A stretch of 60,000 nt of DNA from Bolinopsis microptera (Eukaryota > Ctenophora > Tentaculata > Lobata > Bolinopsidae): assembly GCF_026151205.1 (NCBI RefSeq), contig NC_087081.1, forward strand, positions 8,057,246 to 8,117,245, given 5' to 3'. The position numbers and the translations under genes are program-made. This document shows, piece by piece, positions 17,328-27,528 of the stretch. The notes below the pieces were generated by a model that saw only the letters and a list, made by a program, of their open reading frames with translations, was not told where the DNA came from and ran no database searches. Position 1 is the first letter of the stretch, and each line of letters opens with the position of its first letter.

Positions 17328-20300
17328 CTGAAAATGAATTACATAATTTTTATTGTGGTGCAATCAAACTTAGTTTATTGGTTCAAATATGTATTTTTTC
17401 AATGATGTTTGTGCAAGTTTACAGACACTTAATTTACGTCGTAAGTCCTATCTAGTCTACCTGCCGAAACCATAGAACATGTATTACAAAAAGCATTGCA
17501 ATGCTTCGAATAAGGTGATAAATTGACATATTTACCGCATTTTGTTCGATCTTCGTTTGCTTGAGATCCTTGAGGACAAGCAGTACACAATCCCGAACTC
17601 TCTGTACTGTATGTGTTAAGAGGACATTGTTGACACTCTGCCATAGAACTGTCTTTGTAGGTACCCGCCGGACAGGAAACTAAAAAGGTTATCAACAATA
17701 AGGCAGTTGCCTGCAGTTGGTTCTATTTTTATTGTAAAATAAATCATTACCCTGATTATGAATGACTCTTCTTGTTACTGAGTAATTAATCAATTAATTA
17801 ATTAATTAATTACTTAATCATCGAATCTGGACGTTGCCGTTAAAGTTAGGATTTGATATTTGATCGATAAAATCCTACAAATAAGTAACAACTACTAGGT
17901 AACAGTTCAAATCCCAATACTCACCACAATCGGTTTTATCAGAGTTAGTGTCTTTTCCTATCCCGCAAGTGCTGCAAGAATCATATCCTGCAGCACTGAA
18001 TGTTCCTACTTTACATTTGGAACAGGTTGCAGATCCACCAGCACTATATTTCCCAGCTTCGCATTCAGAACAGGTTGCAGATCCAGCAGCACTATATTTC
18101 CCAGCTTCGCATTCAGAACAGGTTGCGGATTCTGCAGCACTATATTTCCCAGCTTCGCATTCAGAACAGGTTGCAGATCCAGCAGCACTATATTTCCCAG
18201 CTTCGCATTCAGAACAGCTTGCAGATCCACCAGCACTATATTTCCCAGCTTCGCATTCAGAACAGGTTGCAGATCGTGCAGCACTATATTTCCCAGCTTC
18301 GCATTCAGAACAGGTTGCAGATCCCGCAGCACTATATTTCCCAGCTTCGCATTCAGAACAGGTTGCAAATCCCGCGGCACTAAATTTCCCAGCTTCGCAT
18401 TCCGAACAGGTTGCAAATCCTGCAGCACTATATTTCCCAGCTTCGCATTCAGAACAGGTTGCAAATCCCGCGGCACTAAATTTCCCAGCTTCGCATTCAG
18501 AACAGGTTGCAGATCCCGCAGCACTATATTTCCCAGCTTCGCATTCAGAACAGGTTGCAGATCCAGCGGCACTATATTTCCCTGCTTCGCATTTGGAACA
18601 GGTTGCAGATCCCGCTGCACTGAATTTCCCAGCTTCGCATTCAGAACAGGTTGCAGATCCATTACTGAATTTTCCAGCTTGACATTCTGCAACAGCTGAA
18701 AAAATGAAGTATAAAGATTATATCATTTTCCAATGGGAAATAGTTCACAATTTTTTAAATCTTCTCCGATAGGTATATGTTGCACAGGTTGCTTTAAAAG
18801 TCTTGCAAGGATTTACTTTTTGTATAAGTATAACTCCTTAAGACGTGAACAACGGTGAAAGAAGTTTCATTGGGTATGGGTGGTTATGGTGAATTTGAGT
18901 ATAAGAGGTTGCGTTGCTATGACTGTGTATAGCTAAAGAACCAGTTATGGTTGCTATTATATTTAGAAATATAAATTGGACCTTATTAGTCACGTGCTAT
19001 ACCAATGCGCGTTTTAAACTTTGACAGTCTATAACTCTTAGGCCAATAAAGTAATTATGTTCATATTTTGTCAGCAATATGAGTTATGGCTGTTTGAAAT
19101 ATACGATGAACACGCGGGTGCCCATTGTCTCTACGTTTTTCCAGGTCAAACCAAGGGTATGCATATTTTCTCTGAAAGAAAAATATCGTACTTGATCAAA
19201 CTTGCCGAGTGACTTTTTAAAGGGCTGTGTTTTTAAGCAATATATAATTGTCAATTTTGACGATAACTTTACAATTCAATATTTTACAAATACAATGACT
19301 ACTGTGTAGTATAATGATTACCTTATCGGACTTTCTTTGAACGGAAACAAGTTGAACGCTTGAGGCCCTAGCGTTCATTGTAATGTCCGTTCAAAATAAT
19401 GTCCGTTAACGCAATGTCTGGTCAAATAACGTCCGATAAGGTAAGTTATAATTATTCTAATGTACATAATTATTAAAACAATGTTTATTATTACATGTTT
19501 AATAACGGCAAATGAATAATATCCCCGCTTCATGGTTAGGTGTGTTTTCACACATATTTCACTATATAGCAAACAGTGTAAATATCATACCTGCCAATAA
19601 TAAAACAAAAGTTAATAAAACAAAAGTTAAATTTATTACCAATTATTCAATCAATACATATCATAAATTCTAATATTGGAAACACAATGCAAAATGGGTG
19701 TCTTAAACTATAATTTTGTTGTGACTAATAATCTATTGACTTTCAAAGTTGAATTTTAGTTAAGTATGAAATGCCACCACATCATAGTTAGGGTAAAATG
19801 TTATTTTTAAGTTTTAAAATTGAGAAGATTGCTCTATGGCTTAAAATTTAAAATTCTAGCAAAAGATATCTTATTTTTAAATAGTTGGTTACAGTTTATG
19901 ACAGTACTGGCATGACTAGTTTTATTGTGGCTGGTAAAAGGACCCAGTTGCCTGTAAGGGCTTTACCGAACCCCAGGGGACCACAATGTGATAAGATCAG
20001 GCCAGATGTTTCTATGTAGAGCAATTTATTTATTTTGGAGCTATGGTTATATGATATTGCTGGTGGTCATGTTTAAAGGTCAGTTTATCCTTGTGTGCTA
20101 ATTATCCATCCAGATGCTTAGTGATGTGGGTAAATCATGCCCTTCTACGATATATAATGTTTGACCATAAATTTGTTTTTACCACATAAACTGTGGCACT
20201 AATGTCAATTAACAATATTTACATTCATTGATATTTAAAGCGTGTTTTTTCCCCAGCACTACTACACAACAAAAACCTGTCGGCCCACCGAGGAAACACG

Positions 20301-23300
20301 GTCGCAGAACAAAGAGCCCAATTGTGCTCTTCTATTCTGTGATCGTGTGTATCTACTATAAACTAGCTAAATGTACTAAGAAAATTTAATGGAATCATTA
20401 CAGTCGTTTGATAAGTTCACGTGTCAAAGTAATGTTCATGGTGATCATATTTTTGGATCCCCAGTGGGCAAACACTCGTCCCAAAGGTTAAGGCAAACCT
20501 GTCGATGTTTCACCATACGAAGTAAGGCGATTTGAACATATACTCAGCTTACAACTTAACCCATGGGACGAGACGTCGTGAGCCTCAAAATTCTTCAAAA
20601 TATATCACAGTGCTGGCAAGCACGAGCGGTGTCTTTATTGGGGGTATACTATGTACCCCCTTTACTATTGTACCCCCTTTACTATTATACCCCCTTTACT
20701 ATTATAACCCCTTTGGTACTCGTCGGAAGCCTCTTTCGTGCACGCGAAGCGTGCACTCCGGCCGGAGGCGGCGGCCGAAGGCCGCCGCCTCCGGCAGGAG
20801 TTTTTCAGGCATTAAGACTCATCGGAAGTCGTTCAGCAGATTTATTTTTAGTTCAAAACATTCTAATTTGATGTCAAAGATGACAGGAATAAAAATAGTT
20901 ATGTTGAGATTTTTAAGAAATTTGCATAAAATAGTAAAAATACTCGCCAGCACTGTTATACGAAATTCGGTAAAAAACCCAAAATCGCCATATTCAGGTG
21001 CCTTAAAAACCATGTTAAAATTGAGTTAGAGATCTGAAATTTTTCAGGGCGTCTAGACGTTGACCAAATCGACTGCAAAAAAAGTTTCAGGTTTCAGGAG
21101 CATCGGGAAGTGGGTTTTCTAGAACCCCTGTTTTACGATAGATTGTCGTGATACATATATACATATATTCAGGGATAGACGCTTTGCCAGTCAATTGTAG
21201 CCTGTATTTAATTGTCCATAGATTCAAAAGTATAAAAGATACAGCCATTTCCGACCACAGGTCTTGCAAATAATTGTTTATACTTTAGTTTACATTGTAT
21301 AAAAAAATTATATGACGTCATAAACACCCCTTGATGACGTCATCAAGTTAACCGTTTTTAAAACTTGATTTTTGACAAAGTAATAACTTTTAAAATTAAT
21401 TTTAAACCATTAAGGAGTAATTTTATTCAAAATCTGAGGAAATTTTTATCTTAGATAATTGTTCAAGCATTCTGAAAATCTACCGGAAAGTTTTTCTAGC
21501 TTGCTCCTTCATAAAGATATTCGTCATTGAAGTTTGTGCTTTTTTGAAGAATTATTTTATAAAAACGTCAATTTTGCGATTTAGTATTCTCTGGTGTTGG
21601 GCCATGCCTTGGGTTGTGGAGCTCAGTTCTGCTTCCTATAGGTATAAATTGTGTATTAGGCTAGTTTTAAAGTTGAAAATCGAAAAGTTGCACACGTGGG
21701 GACACGCCCAAATTGATAGAAAATTGCTAAAATCACTGAAAATTGCTGTTTTCGTCATTTTCTGTCAACTTTAGAGTGCCGTTGTGATTACAGTTCTTCT
21801 TAAAATACTTTGAAACTTTGCATGCATATCAAACTATATATAAAGCAATTACATGCAAAAATTTACGGCGATTCAATATTGTATGCGCACGCAACGTCTG
21901 CTCAAAGTTTGCACGTGCGAAAGGTGCGAAATTTGCTCATTCGTGATTTCCAACAAATTCTGCTTTGCCACGACAGTTTAATGTCATTATATATGAATTT
22001 AATGCCAACTTGAATGAGTATTAAGTGGCATATTCAGTCAGTGATCGACCGATATGCTTCCCTAAACACAAGGAAATGTTTTTAAAGGATAGATTTCGAA
22101 ATCGTTAAAACTTCCTCCTTATTAATGAAGACATCAGTTTATATTTCGACTTTATAAAGTACCCTGACATTATAATCAAAAAGAGATGATATTTGACCAA
22201 AACCCATAATCATGGGTAGAGTGGACCGCTGCCAGTGTCTCTCTTTCCCAAACAAAAGGAAATGATATTAATTTGATTGACCGTTCTCAAATGCAAAATG
22301 ATACCGAGAATGAAATCGGTCGCTCGCTTTTCCCATTCATTTACAATTGTAATAGATTAAGAAAAACTACCCAAAGGCAGCTGTACTCGGCAATGAAGAT
22401 TCAATAAACTTCAGCTAATTCAATAAGTAATACTAATAACTACCACCCTTACCCCGAAATACTAGGTATCGACCCGAACGCAACCCAAAGAGATTTTTAC
22501 AGCATCTGATTGATGTAATCAATCGAAACTTATTACAATTCGTAAGCCGTGAATGAATGGGAAAAGCGAGCGACCGATTTCATTCTCGGTATCATTTTGC
22601 ATTTGAGAACGGTCAATCAAATTAATATCATTTCCTTTTGTTTGGGAAAGAGAGACACTGGCAGCGGTCCACTCTACCCATGATTATGGGTTTTGGTCAA
22701 ATAGCACATACCTAGTTAGCAAACACTAAACACAACATACATACGATACCAAATAATGTATAATGCCATTACTACATTCGAAAGAAAATATATCTGCTAT
22801 CTAATTTAAAAAATTGAAGAATAAACCTGAAGAAAGGAGAAGGAGAGAGGGGTTTGGGAGAGGCAGAGTAGGAAAACAACAGGTTCCTGTGCCACAGGAT
22901 TTTAAAATTTGTTGTATGATGATTCGTTTTGTTTCGTCTCTTAGATTAATATAGGTCTGATACCCTTGTCATGGTTCTTTGCAATAACACCGTGGTTTAC
23001 TCATATGATTAAGTTTAGTTAATTAACCTATTTCAATGATGATATATAGTAAGTTTTATAATAAGTTACCTCACCTTGTCCCCCGATTATCACTATCTCG
23101 GCCAGAGCATAGTTACCAATCGCCTCTATCTTCACCGTATCTCCGTATTTGCAGCTGGGTTCAGGTGATAGGTTATCAGGTGCTGCTCCCTCTGTGTACA
23201 CTGTGAGGGTGTACAAGTTACAGTGGCCACCCTCACAGGTACTACAGTCTGTGTCAGAGCAGGTCCAGTTGAGGAAAGGATCGCCATTTTTCATAAGGAT

Positions 23301-23796
23301 TATCACTTGTTCCACACAATAAACCTGGTCTAGTGTTATCTTTAACCAGCTTTTATTGTCAGAACCAGGTACTGTGTAGGAGTAAGTCTCCAGGTCTAGG
23401 TCTATAGCGCGGTGAGCACCTTCCTTCTCCTCTCTAGTTCGGGACTGTGCAGCACTGACTGGGACTATTTCACCATCCAGTCTTTTTCTCTTAGCTGCAA
23501 CAACACAAAATATTACTTATACAGTACCTTTAAATACAACTTATTTAGATTTTTAAGTAGCTATACTACGAACACCTAAGTTGATGTTACATGCAAAGGT
23601 TTATACAAGATGTATTGAAAAAACGTATCAATACAATCCATATAACTATAATAATTGGCATTGCTAAATTTCGTTACTAATACATTCTTACAAGTAAGAA
23701 ATTGATAATTGAAGACAGCAATAACTTTATATGATACTTACCACAGTGAGCAGGAGAGAAAATTAGGTGAAGCATTAATAGGAGAAATATCGACAT
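14777..23796 (-). CDS. secreted lectin-like / ephrin-like-repeat / CCP protein gene
   Basis: Minus-strand gene assembled from exons with GT-AG borders, almost all phase 1-1: 23742-23796 signal peptide, 23075-23494 lectin-like domain, 17935-18695 about 15 ephrin-receptor-like repeats, 17536-17679 GCC2/GCC3-like module, then seven one-exon CCP modules 17145-17327, 16674-16859, 16311-16496, 15910-16095, 15560-15739, 15098-15280 and 14777-14970. The last exon runs into TGA at 14777-14779 after NSGE. If a GTGAAT donor at 14784 is used instead, there are further exons that I did not find. The architecture suggests an extracellular recognition or complement-like adhesion protein. Joining exon 2 to the 18-kb exon across a 4.4-kb intron is inferred from phase and strand, so extra exons may exist. 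Confidence 0.75.
17536..17679 (-). CDS. GCC2/GCC3 ephrin-receptor-like module exon
   Basis: It reads SCPAGTYKDSSMAECQQCPL, then NTYSTESSGLCTACPQGSQA and DRTKCG, two cysteine-paired repeats of the GCC2/GCC3 type. Phase 1-1, with donor GTAAAT. Confidence 0.9.
17935..18695 (-). CDS. exon of about 15 ephrin-receptor-like 16-residue repeats
   Basis: One exon made of near-identical 48-bp units, each encoding C-S-E-C-E-A-G-K-Y-S-A-A-G-S-A-T or a variant, ending in a more diverged unit (CGIGKDTNSDKTDCG). The CxxCxxGxxSxxG pattern is that of the GCC2/GCC3 (ephrin-receptor-like) repeat. It starts in phase 1 after TTCAG and ends TGTG|GTGAGT. High DNA identity implies recent growth of the array. A 244-residue open frame on the opposite strand is only a shadow. 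Confidence 0.88.
19318..19444. mobile_element. MITE of the ACCTTATCGGAC family, complete copy
   Basis: It starts ttaccttatcggactt and ends gtccgataaggtaa, so the ends are inverted repeats. The interior has gaacgcttgaggccctagcg and repeats of gtccgttcaa/ttgaacggac. It is 127 bp long with no ORF and is the cleanest copy of the family. Confidence 0.82.
20731..20804. other. two adjacent GC-rich hairpins with GAA loops
   Basis: gtgcacgcgaagcgtgcac forms an 8-bp stem closed by a GAA loop. About 10 bases on, ccggaggcggcggcc-GAA-ggccgccgcctccgg forms a perfect 15-bp stem with the same loop. They form a sharp GC island in AT-rich DNA, preceded by repeats of accccctttactattataac. Confidence 0.8.
22190..22703. 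mobile_element. foldback MITE with about 150-bp inverted repeats
   Basis: Both arms are about 150 bp and nearly perfect, starting tttgaccaaaacccataatc and ending gattatgggttttggtcaaa. The flanking TA at each end could be a TA target duplication, as in Tc1/mariner-type elements. The spacer is about 200 bp with no ORF. Confidence 0.88.
23075..23494 (-). CDS. lectin-like (F5/8-type galactose-binding-like) domain exon
   Basis: About 140 residues: KRKRLDGEIVP, then AIDLDLETYSYTVPGSDNKS, WLKITLDQVYCVEQVIILMK, a cysteine cluster CSDTDCSTCEGGHCN and EIVIIGGQG before GTGAGG. The pattern of an AxDxDxxT turn followed by WLKxxLxxxxCVxxV is that of F5/8-type or fucolectin-like domains. The family is inferred from pattern alone. 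It has a close paralogue at 46804-47232. Confidence 0.72.
23742..23796 (-). CDS. signal peptide exon of the lectin-like/CCP gene
   Basis: ATG at 23794-23796 on the minus strand starts MSIFLLLMLHLIFSPAHC, a typical signal peptide, and the exon ends TGTG|GTAAGT. The 55-base length and the sequence match the paralogous exon at 51580-51634, which supports the start codon. Confidence 0.88.
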
Positions 23797-23799
23797 TTT

Positions 23800-24330
23800 T
23801 CTTCAGAAGGAATTATTTTCAGTTAGCTTCAAGTTTAAATTATAGAAACCAATTTTTCCCCTACAATTGTCGAATGCAAAAAGATCGAAGAAAATAACTA
23901 ATAAGTTATCTATCGGGTCTGGATATATGAAGGACTGGAAACCAAGGACGATCTTAAGAAGCTTTATTAGATTTTATGTGTAAATGTTGTTTGATATTGA
24001 TTTTATTTTATTCTTAAACATAAACTGATGTTAAGGTCATCAGACCTTATTAAAAGTGATCGGTGACCCTGTCAGTGACGAGCTATGAAGGAATTATTGG
24101 ACCTCATCGATGCTGATCCTATCAGTGACGAGTTATGAAGAAATAAGAGATCCTAGTTTGACGAAAATATTCCTCTGGCAACGAAGATTAGAGAGCTTGC
24201 TTGTGAAGGCATGGCGATCCGAAAACCAGGGTATCTAGATTATAACCTGCTGACTTCTTTAAATTATTTTAAAGGATCAGTTCCACTTTTACAGGCAATG
24301 TGTTTAGAGCTCTGAAACTGTGATACACAA
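23800..24330. other. upstream region of the lectin-like/CCP gene
   Basis: The first 130 bases (ttattttcagttagcttcaa...) resemble those upstream of the paralogue start at 51635-51760, so they probably carry the 5' UTR and promoter. Further on there are two copies of tatcagtgacgagttatgaag about 60 bp apart (24075, 24120). No gene seen. Confidence 0.45.
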
Positions 24331-24505
24331 ATAGTAATGGTAGAAAAAGGTTAACTTTAGTCGAAGTCTCATGTCTCTACGACCTTTAGTTTTGGCGCAA
24401 CAAATCTCGCGGCGAAGGCGCGAGACGCGAGATCCGGTGCGCCTAAACCAAGCGCTGTGGAGACTTGAGACTTAAACTAAAGTTAGTCTTTTTCTACTAT
24501 TATAA
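24331..24505. mobile_element. MITE with about 60-bp inverted repeats
   Basis: Arms start aatggtagaaaaaggttaac and end agttagtctttttctactat, inverted with some mismatches. The centre is a GC-rich hairpin (atctcgcg...cgcgagat). A copy of another MITE begins right after it at 24509. Confidence 0.75.
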
Positions 24506-24508
24506 CTA

Positions 24509-24578
24509 TTACCTTATTTAAACGGACATTACTTGAACGGACATAATTATGAACGGACATTAATATGAACGCTAGAAG
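24509..24578. mobile_element. left half of an ACCTTATCGGAC-family MITE
   Basis: ttaccttatttaaacggaca followed by repeats of gaacggacat and gaacgctagaagg. The right half is absent, replaced by AT-rich sequence. Confidence 0.6.
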
Positions 24579-24768
24579 GCAATCAAAAATCCGAATTTTT
24601 TTCAACTTTTTTTTGACTTTTTTTAAAAATTTTAGCAAATGATTTTTAAATCCATTTTCATACACTAAGCAAGAACAGCAGTCTATAATAAGTAAAAATG
24701 TTAAAATATGTGTACATGATCATTATCTAATATCACATATCATCTTCATCAAATGGGTTTTCGTGCAG

Positions 24769-24973
24769 GGAGATATCCCGGTTTGTCTTCTACTTTATCG
24801 AGATGGGTGGTATGGTAGAAGGTATCGTAGCTGACATAAGCCACCGAAGGTCGCCTATAAGTATAACAAGTGGGGAGCTAGAGATAAAGCTTAAGCTGTA
24901 CTTTAGGCATTCAAGTATCTCTCTAGTAGAGCAGTTGGGATCGTTCATTGCCCGGTACGACTACGAGTTGTAA
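24769..24973 (+). CDS. candidate terminal coding exon of unknown function
   Basis: After a possible acceptor (tttcgtgcag) a frame of about 67 codons runs to TAA: REISRFVFYFIEMGGMVEGI, then VADISHRRSPISITSGELEI, ending FIARYDYEL. The composition is protein-like and free of stops in AT-rich sequence. No start codon is needed if it is an internal or last exon. I do not recognise the family. The opposite strand also has a frame of about 56 codons over the same bases, so the coding strand is uncertain. Confidence 0.3.
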
Positions 24974-25079
24974 GACAACCAGTTGTAAGACAAAATGAGG
25001 TAGAAGAAGCCGAAGATCAACTTCAAGATAGTGATCATGCAATAATGTGATATTTACAATTCAGATTGTTAAAATTTTA

Positions 25080-25260
25080 TAAATATCTCCGGGATTTCGA
25101 CGCGGGATCATATTATCACTCAGCCCGGCCCGCTGTTAGATAAACATCTCAAGGTGATATCATCCCGCCCCGGAAATTTGTATAAACCCGGCCCGCTTTT
25201 TAGTCGTAACTGATGTTTATCATTCAATTCTCCGACTTACAATAATCAATTATACTGCTG
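25080..25260. other. hairpin-prone GC-richer segment
   Basis: It contains gcgggatcatattatcac and, about 50 bases on, gtgatatcatcccgc as its inverted partner, plus two direct copies of cccggcccgctt/g. It resembles the segment at 25720-25895 and may be the other end of the same element. Confidence 0.45.
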
Positions 25261-25284
25261 ATTAGAACTCGATAATAGTAGAAC

Positions 25285-25395
25285 AGTTAGACGCGCGATC
25301 ACGTGGGCGCGTCACGTGCGTACCACGTGCCACCAATAGCATACGCCGAGTCTATACCACGTGACACGAAAGCGCACCACGTGATATGAAACATC
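25285..25395. promoter_or_regulatory. cluster of CACGTG E-box palindromes
   Basis: Five CACGTG sites fall within about 110 bp (gatcacgtgggc, gtcacgtgcg, accacgtgcc, accacgtgac, accacgtgat). They precede a short ORF at 25590-25728. Such clusters can be bHLH-binding promoter elements. Regulation is inference. Confidence 0.5.
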
Positions 25396-25589
25396 GTAAC
25401 CGTCCACTTCTTTTACACGCAAATTCCTGGGAACGTTGCCAAAGCAGCTAATTCTTGGAATTTCTCCAACGCGTGGCGTGAGAAGTTGGCGACTAGCCAG
25501 CTACCCTTGTCCGTGCCCTAAAAATAGTATTGTTTTGCTTGCTCTCCTTCCAGCTCTTGTTCCTGCTAACGTTCAAGCTATTGCTCCAC

Positions 25590-25728
25590 TATGACAGATC
25601 GGTTTGACATTCAGATTGATGAACTGCTTTCCAATCGTGTTCCGGACAGTACAGTTAGAGTCAACAACTGGGCTCTTCTAAAGTATAAATCCCTTGTCGA
25701 AATCGCCGGAGATAATTATAATCCATAA
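25590..25728 (+). CDS. short ORF, 45 codons, possible truncated gene start
   Basis: ATGACAGATCGG starts MTDRFDIQIDELLSNRVPDS, then TVRVNNWALLKYKSLVEIAG and a TAA. The VxxSTxRVNNWALxKY pattern loosely recalls the N-terminal arm of tyrosine recombinases of Crypton type, but it is too short to assign. The upstream region is GC-richer with CACGTG sites, and hairpins follow. It may be the 5' end of a broken mobile gene. Confidence 0.35.
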
Positions 25729-25895
25729 ACACTTCACGCTCAGGGCTAAATAAATATAATCCCTCAGCTGGCGCTTCGGGATTACATATTAACACAAAAC
25801 TCGTGCGCTGCGCGCACTCGTATGTGTTTATCAGATCATCCCGCTAGCGCGGGATGATCTGTTATATAAACCCTTTGCGTGGCGGGTTTATGTTA
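25720..25895. other. run of consecutive hairpins
   Basis: At least three inverted repeats follow each other: taatccc...gggatta, an imperfect aacacaaaactcgtgcgc pair, and cagatcatcccgc-tagc-gcgggatgatctg with a perfect 13-bp stem. ataaaccc...gggtttat closes the row. The compact series is unlike its AT-rich surroundings. Confidence 0.7.
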
Positions 25896-26030
25896 TTATA
25901 ATACCTTGTTTTTATTGATTCAACGATATAGTTTAGTTTAATGATAGCAATTGAAATTGACTGAAATTAAAAAGTTGTCATATTGCATATTCTGGACAAA
26001 AAGTTCGAAATGGAAAAATTTTTGAAAAAA

Positions 26031-26154
26031 GATTTAACGGACTTTAACTTGGACGGACATTAATTGAACGGACTTTATTTGAACGGACATTAACGTGAAC
26101 GCTAGGGCCTCCAGCGTTCAAGTAATGTCCGTCCAAATAAGGTCCGATAAGGTA
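26031..26154. mobile_element. MITE of the ACCTTATCGGAC family
   Basis: It contains gaacggactttatttgaacg, the centre gaacgctagggcctccagcg and the right end aaggtccgataaggta. The left terminus is degraded (atttaacggactttaacttg). Confidence 0.78.
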
Positions 26155-26930
26155 GACCCCAAACTGTTGGAGCACTAAAAGCACTCAAAATGCCTAAATT
26201 GATGATATGAAGATTTTTACCTGTTAAAAATTGATGAAAAAAATGGGCGTGGCATGTGGGGGTGGTTCCGGTTGGAATTGAAGCTTCAAAATTTTTTTGG
26301 TAGTTATTTGGCCTAAGGAACAACAGATAAGCCTATTACCGCAATTATTTGACAATATTTTTGTTTTATGAACCAGGCTAACCCATAATGACATACTGCA
26401 TGGCATAGTTACCATTTTAGTGGAGTAGTGGGTGACAACTTGTTGTGTACTAGTCTTTAAGTCTTAGCACAGTATTTTAGCGTAGTATTTTAGGGCATAT
26501 ATTAGTGTACTACATTTAGTACAGCAGGGTAGAGCAGAGTTTAATCTTGTGTGAGTTTTAAATTTTAATTGATAACACTTATTATATATATCTTTTTTAA
26601 AGTAAACATTGGCTGGTACTTCAGCCCGGTCCCCTGAAAACAGGTAGACTGAGGCCATGGCTGAGGCACACAAAGATGTATGGATTTGTTCTGATAGATC
26701 CAGAAGAAGAAGAGGGCAGAACAGACTCAGCTCGACCACTACATCCGGTACGAAATGGTCTGTAGCCGTGATATTAAGAAGCCACCATGAAGTAAATCTT
26801 GCAAAGACGTCGAGAACGCTTTACACTACACCATCATACATCTGTGGAAAGTTTTTCTGGGTATATGTTCGAATGACCTAGATGCACAGTTAAGAGAATG
26901 CCAGACTGGGAGTTAAAGTTATACTCCCTT
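26155..26930. other. no gene supported
   Basis: Several overlapping short frames exist on both strands, but none shows a domain, a splice pattern or biased composition. The sequence just upstream of 26931 may belong to the decayed retroelement. Confidence 0.4.
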
Positions 26931-27090
26931 GATCTCTCACAAAAAAAGCATCAGCCTCTGCACGCTCCACCTACGACCGCTCATTCGCAGTGAGAGTTGG
27001 AAGACTCTGGAATGTTCTCCCCAAAATTGTCAATAGTCGAAAGACTTTGGCAAGATTTTATAAAGATATAAGAATAAATTTCCATGAATA
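26931..27090 (+). pseudogene. C-terminal relic of a non-LTR retrotransposon polymerase
   Basis: A frame ending TAG reads RSTYDRSFAVRVGRLWNVLP followed by KIVNSRKTLARFYKDI. The T(Y)xxSFxxRxxRLWNxLP..I pattern is the conserved tail of CR1/L2-like LINE polymerases. Upstream of it the frame closes at a TGA, so only the 3' end of the element is left. Confidence 0.7.
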
Positions 27091-27200
27091 GCTATAAAAA
27101 CTGTAAAATTGCAAGGACCTTTTAAAGTTTTAAAGTTATGCTCGTTAAAATTATTTTAATGAGACTAACTAAGTTGACAACCATGGATCATGAAGATTTG
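27090..27200. repeat. dispersed repeat, left copy
   Basis: gtaaaattgcaaggaccttt...aaccatggatcatgaagattt recurs at 30350-30425. It is probably the 3' UTR of the LINE relic just upstream. Confidence 0.6.
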
Positions 27201-27528
27201 ATTTTAAAACAGTAAAACCTTTAAAAACAGATTACAACACTCATGTCACTGCCACATACCTCATCCTGATGATTCTAACGAGAAAAACGTGGAGAAAAAA
27301 CAATTCTATCTAAATAATAGTAATATTCGCTTAGCTAAAGCAACTGATTTTGCCAATATCTCTACCGATAAGCATTTTAGGGCATAATATGATCCTTCAT
27401 AACTCATAAGTCGTATATGAGTGCAGTTATTAGGAGCAGTTTCCATCTCAAAGCAATGCATACTCAACTACAATCTGCTGCTAGTCGAAAGTGCCCTAAA
27501 TAGTGTCTTAAAGACACTAGGTCTTCGC

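Larger units (their letters stand above)
18700..23070. other. large intron of the lectin-like/CCP gene
   Basis: This 4.4-kb stretch holds MITEs (19318-19444, 22190-22703), hairpins (near 20296-20350 and 20731-20804), a small imperfect inverted repeat (20476-20574) and paired TGACGTCA sites near 21310 and 21335. Open frames in it are short and show no family. A tract at about 19530-19600 (gtgtgttttcacacatattt) matches one beside exon 2 of the paralogue at 46715-46770, which supports its being intron 2. Confidence 0.55.

Noticed and set aside
17948-18682. 244-codon plus-strand open frame
   Set aside because: It is the antisense of the 48-bp coding repeat. The minus strand gives a cysteine-patterned ephrin-like repeat with matching splice sites, while the plus strand gives only a low-complexity AALYFPASHSEQV series.
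18006-18692. 228-codon minus-strand open frame (LQPVLNAKLGN repeats)
   Set aside because: It is the wrong frame on the right strand. It lacks the CxxC pattern and does not join the neighbouring GCC2/GCC3 exon in phase.
20450-20580. Inverted repeat ctcgtccca...tgggacgag as a transposon
   Set aside because: The arms are short and imperfect and no target duplication was found. It is mentioned only as intron content.
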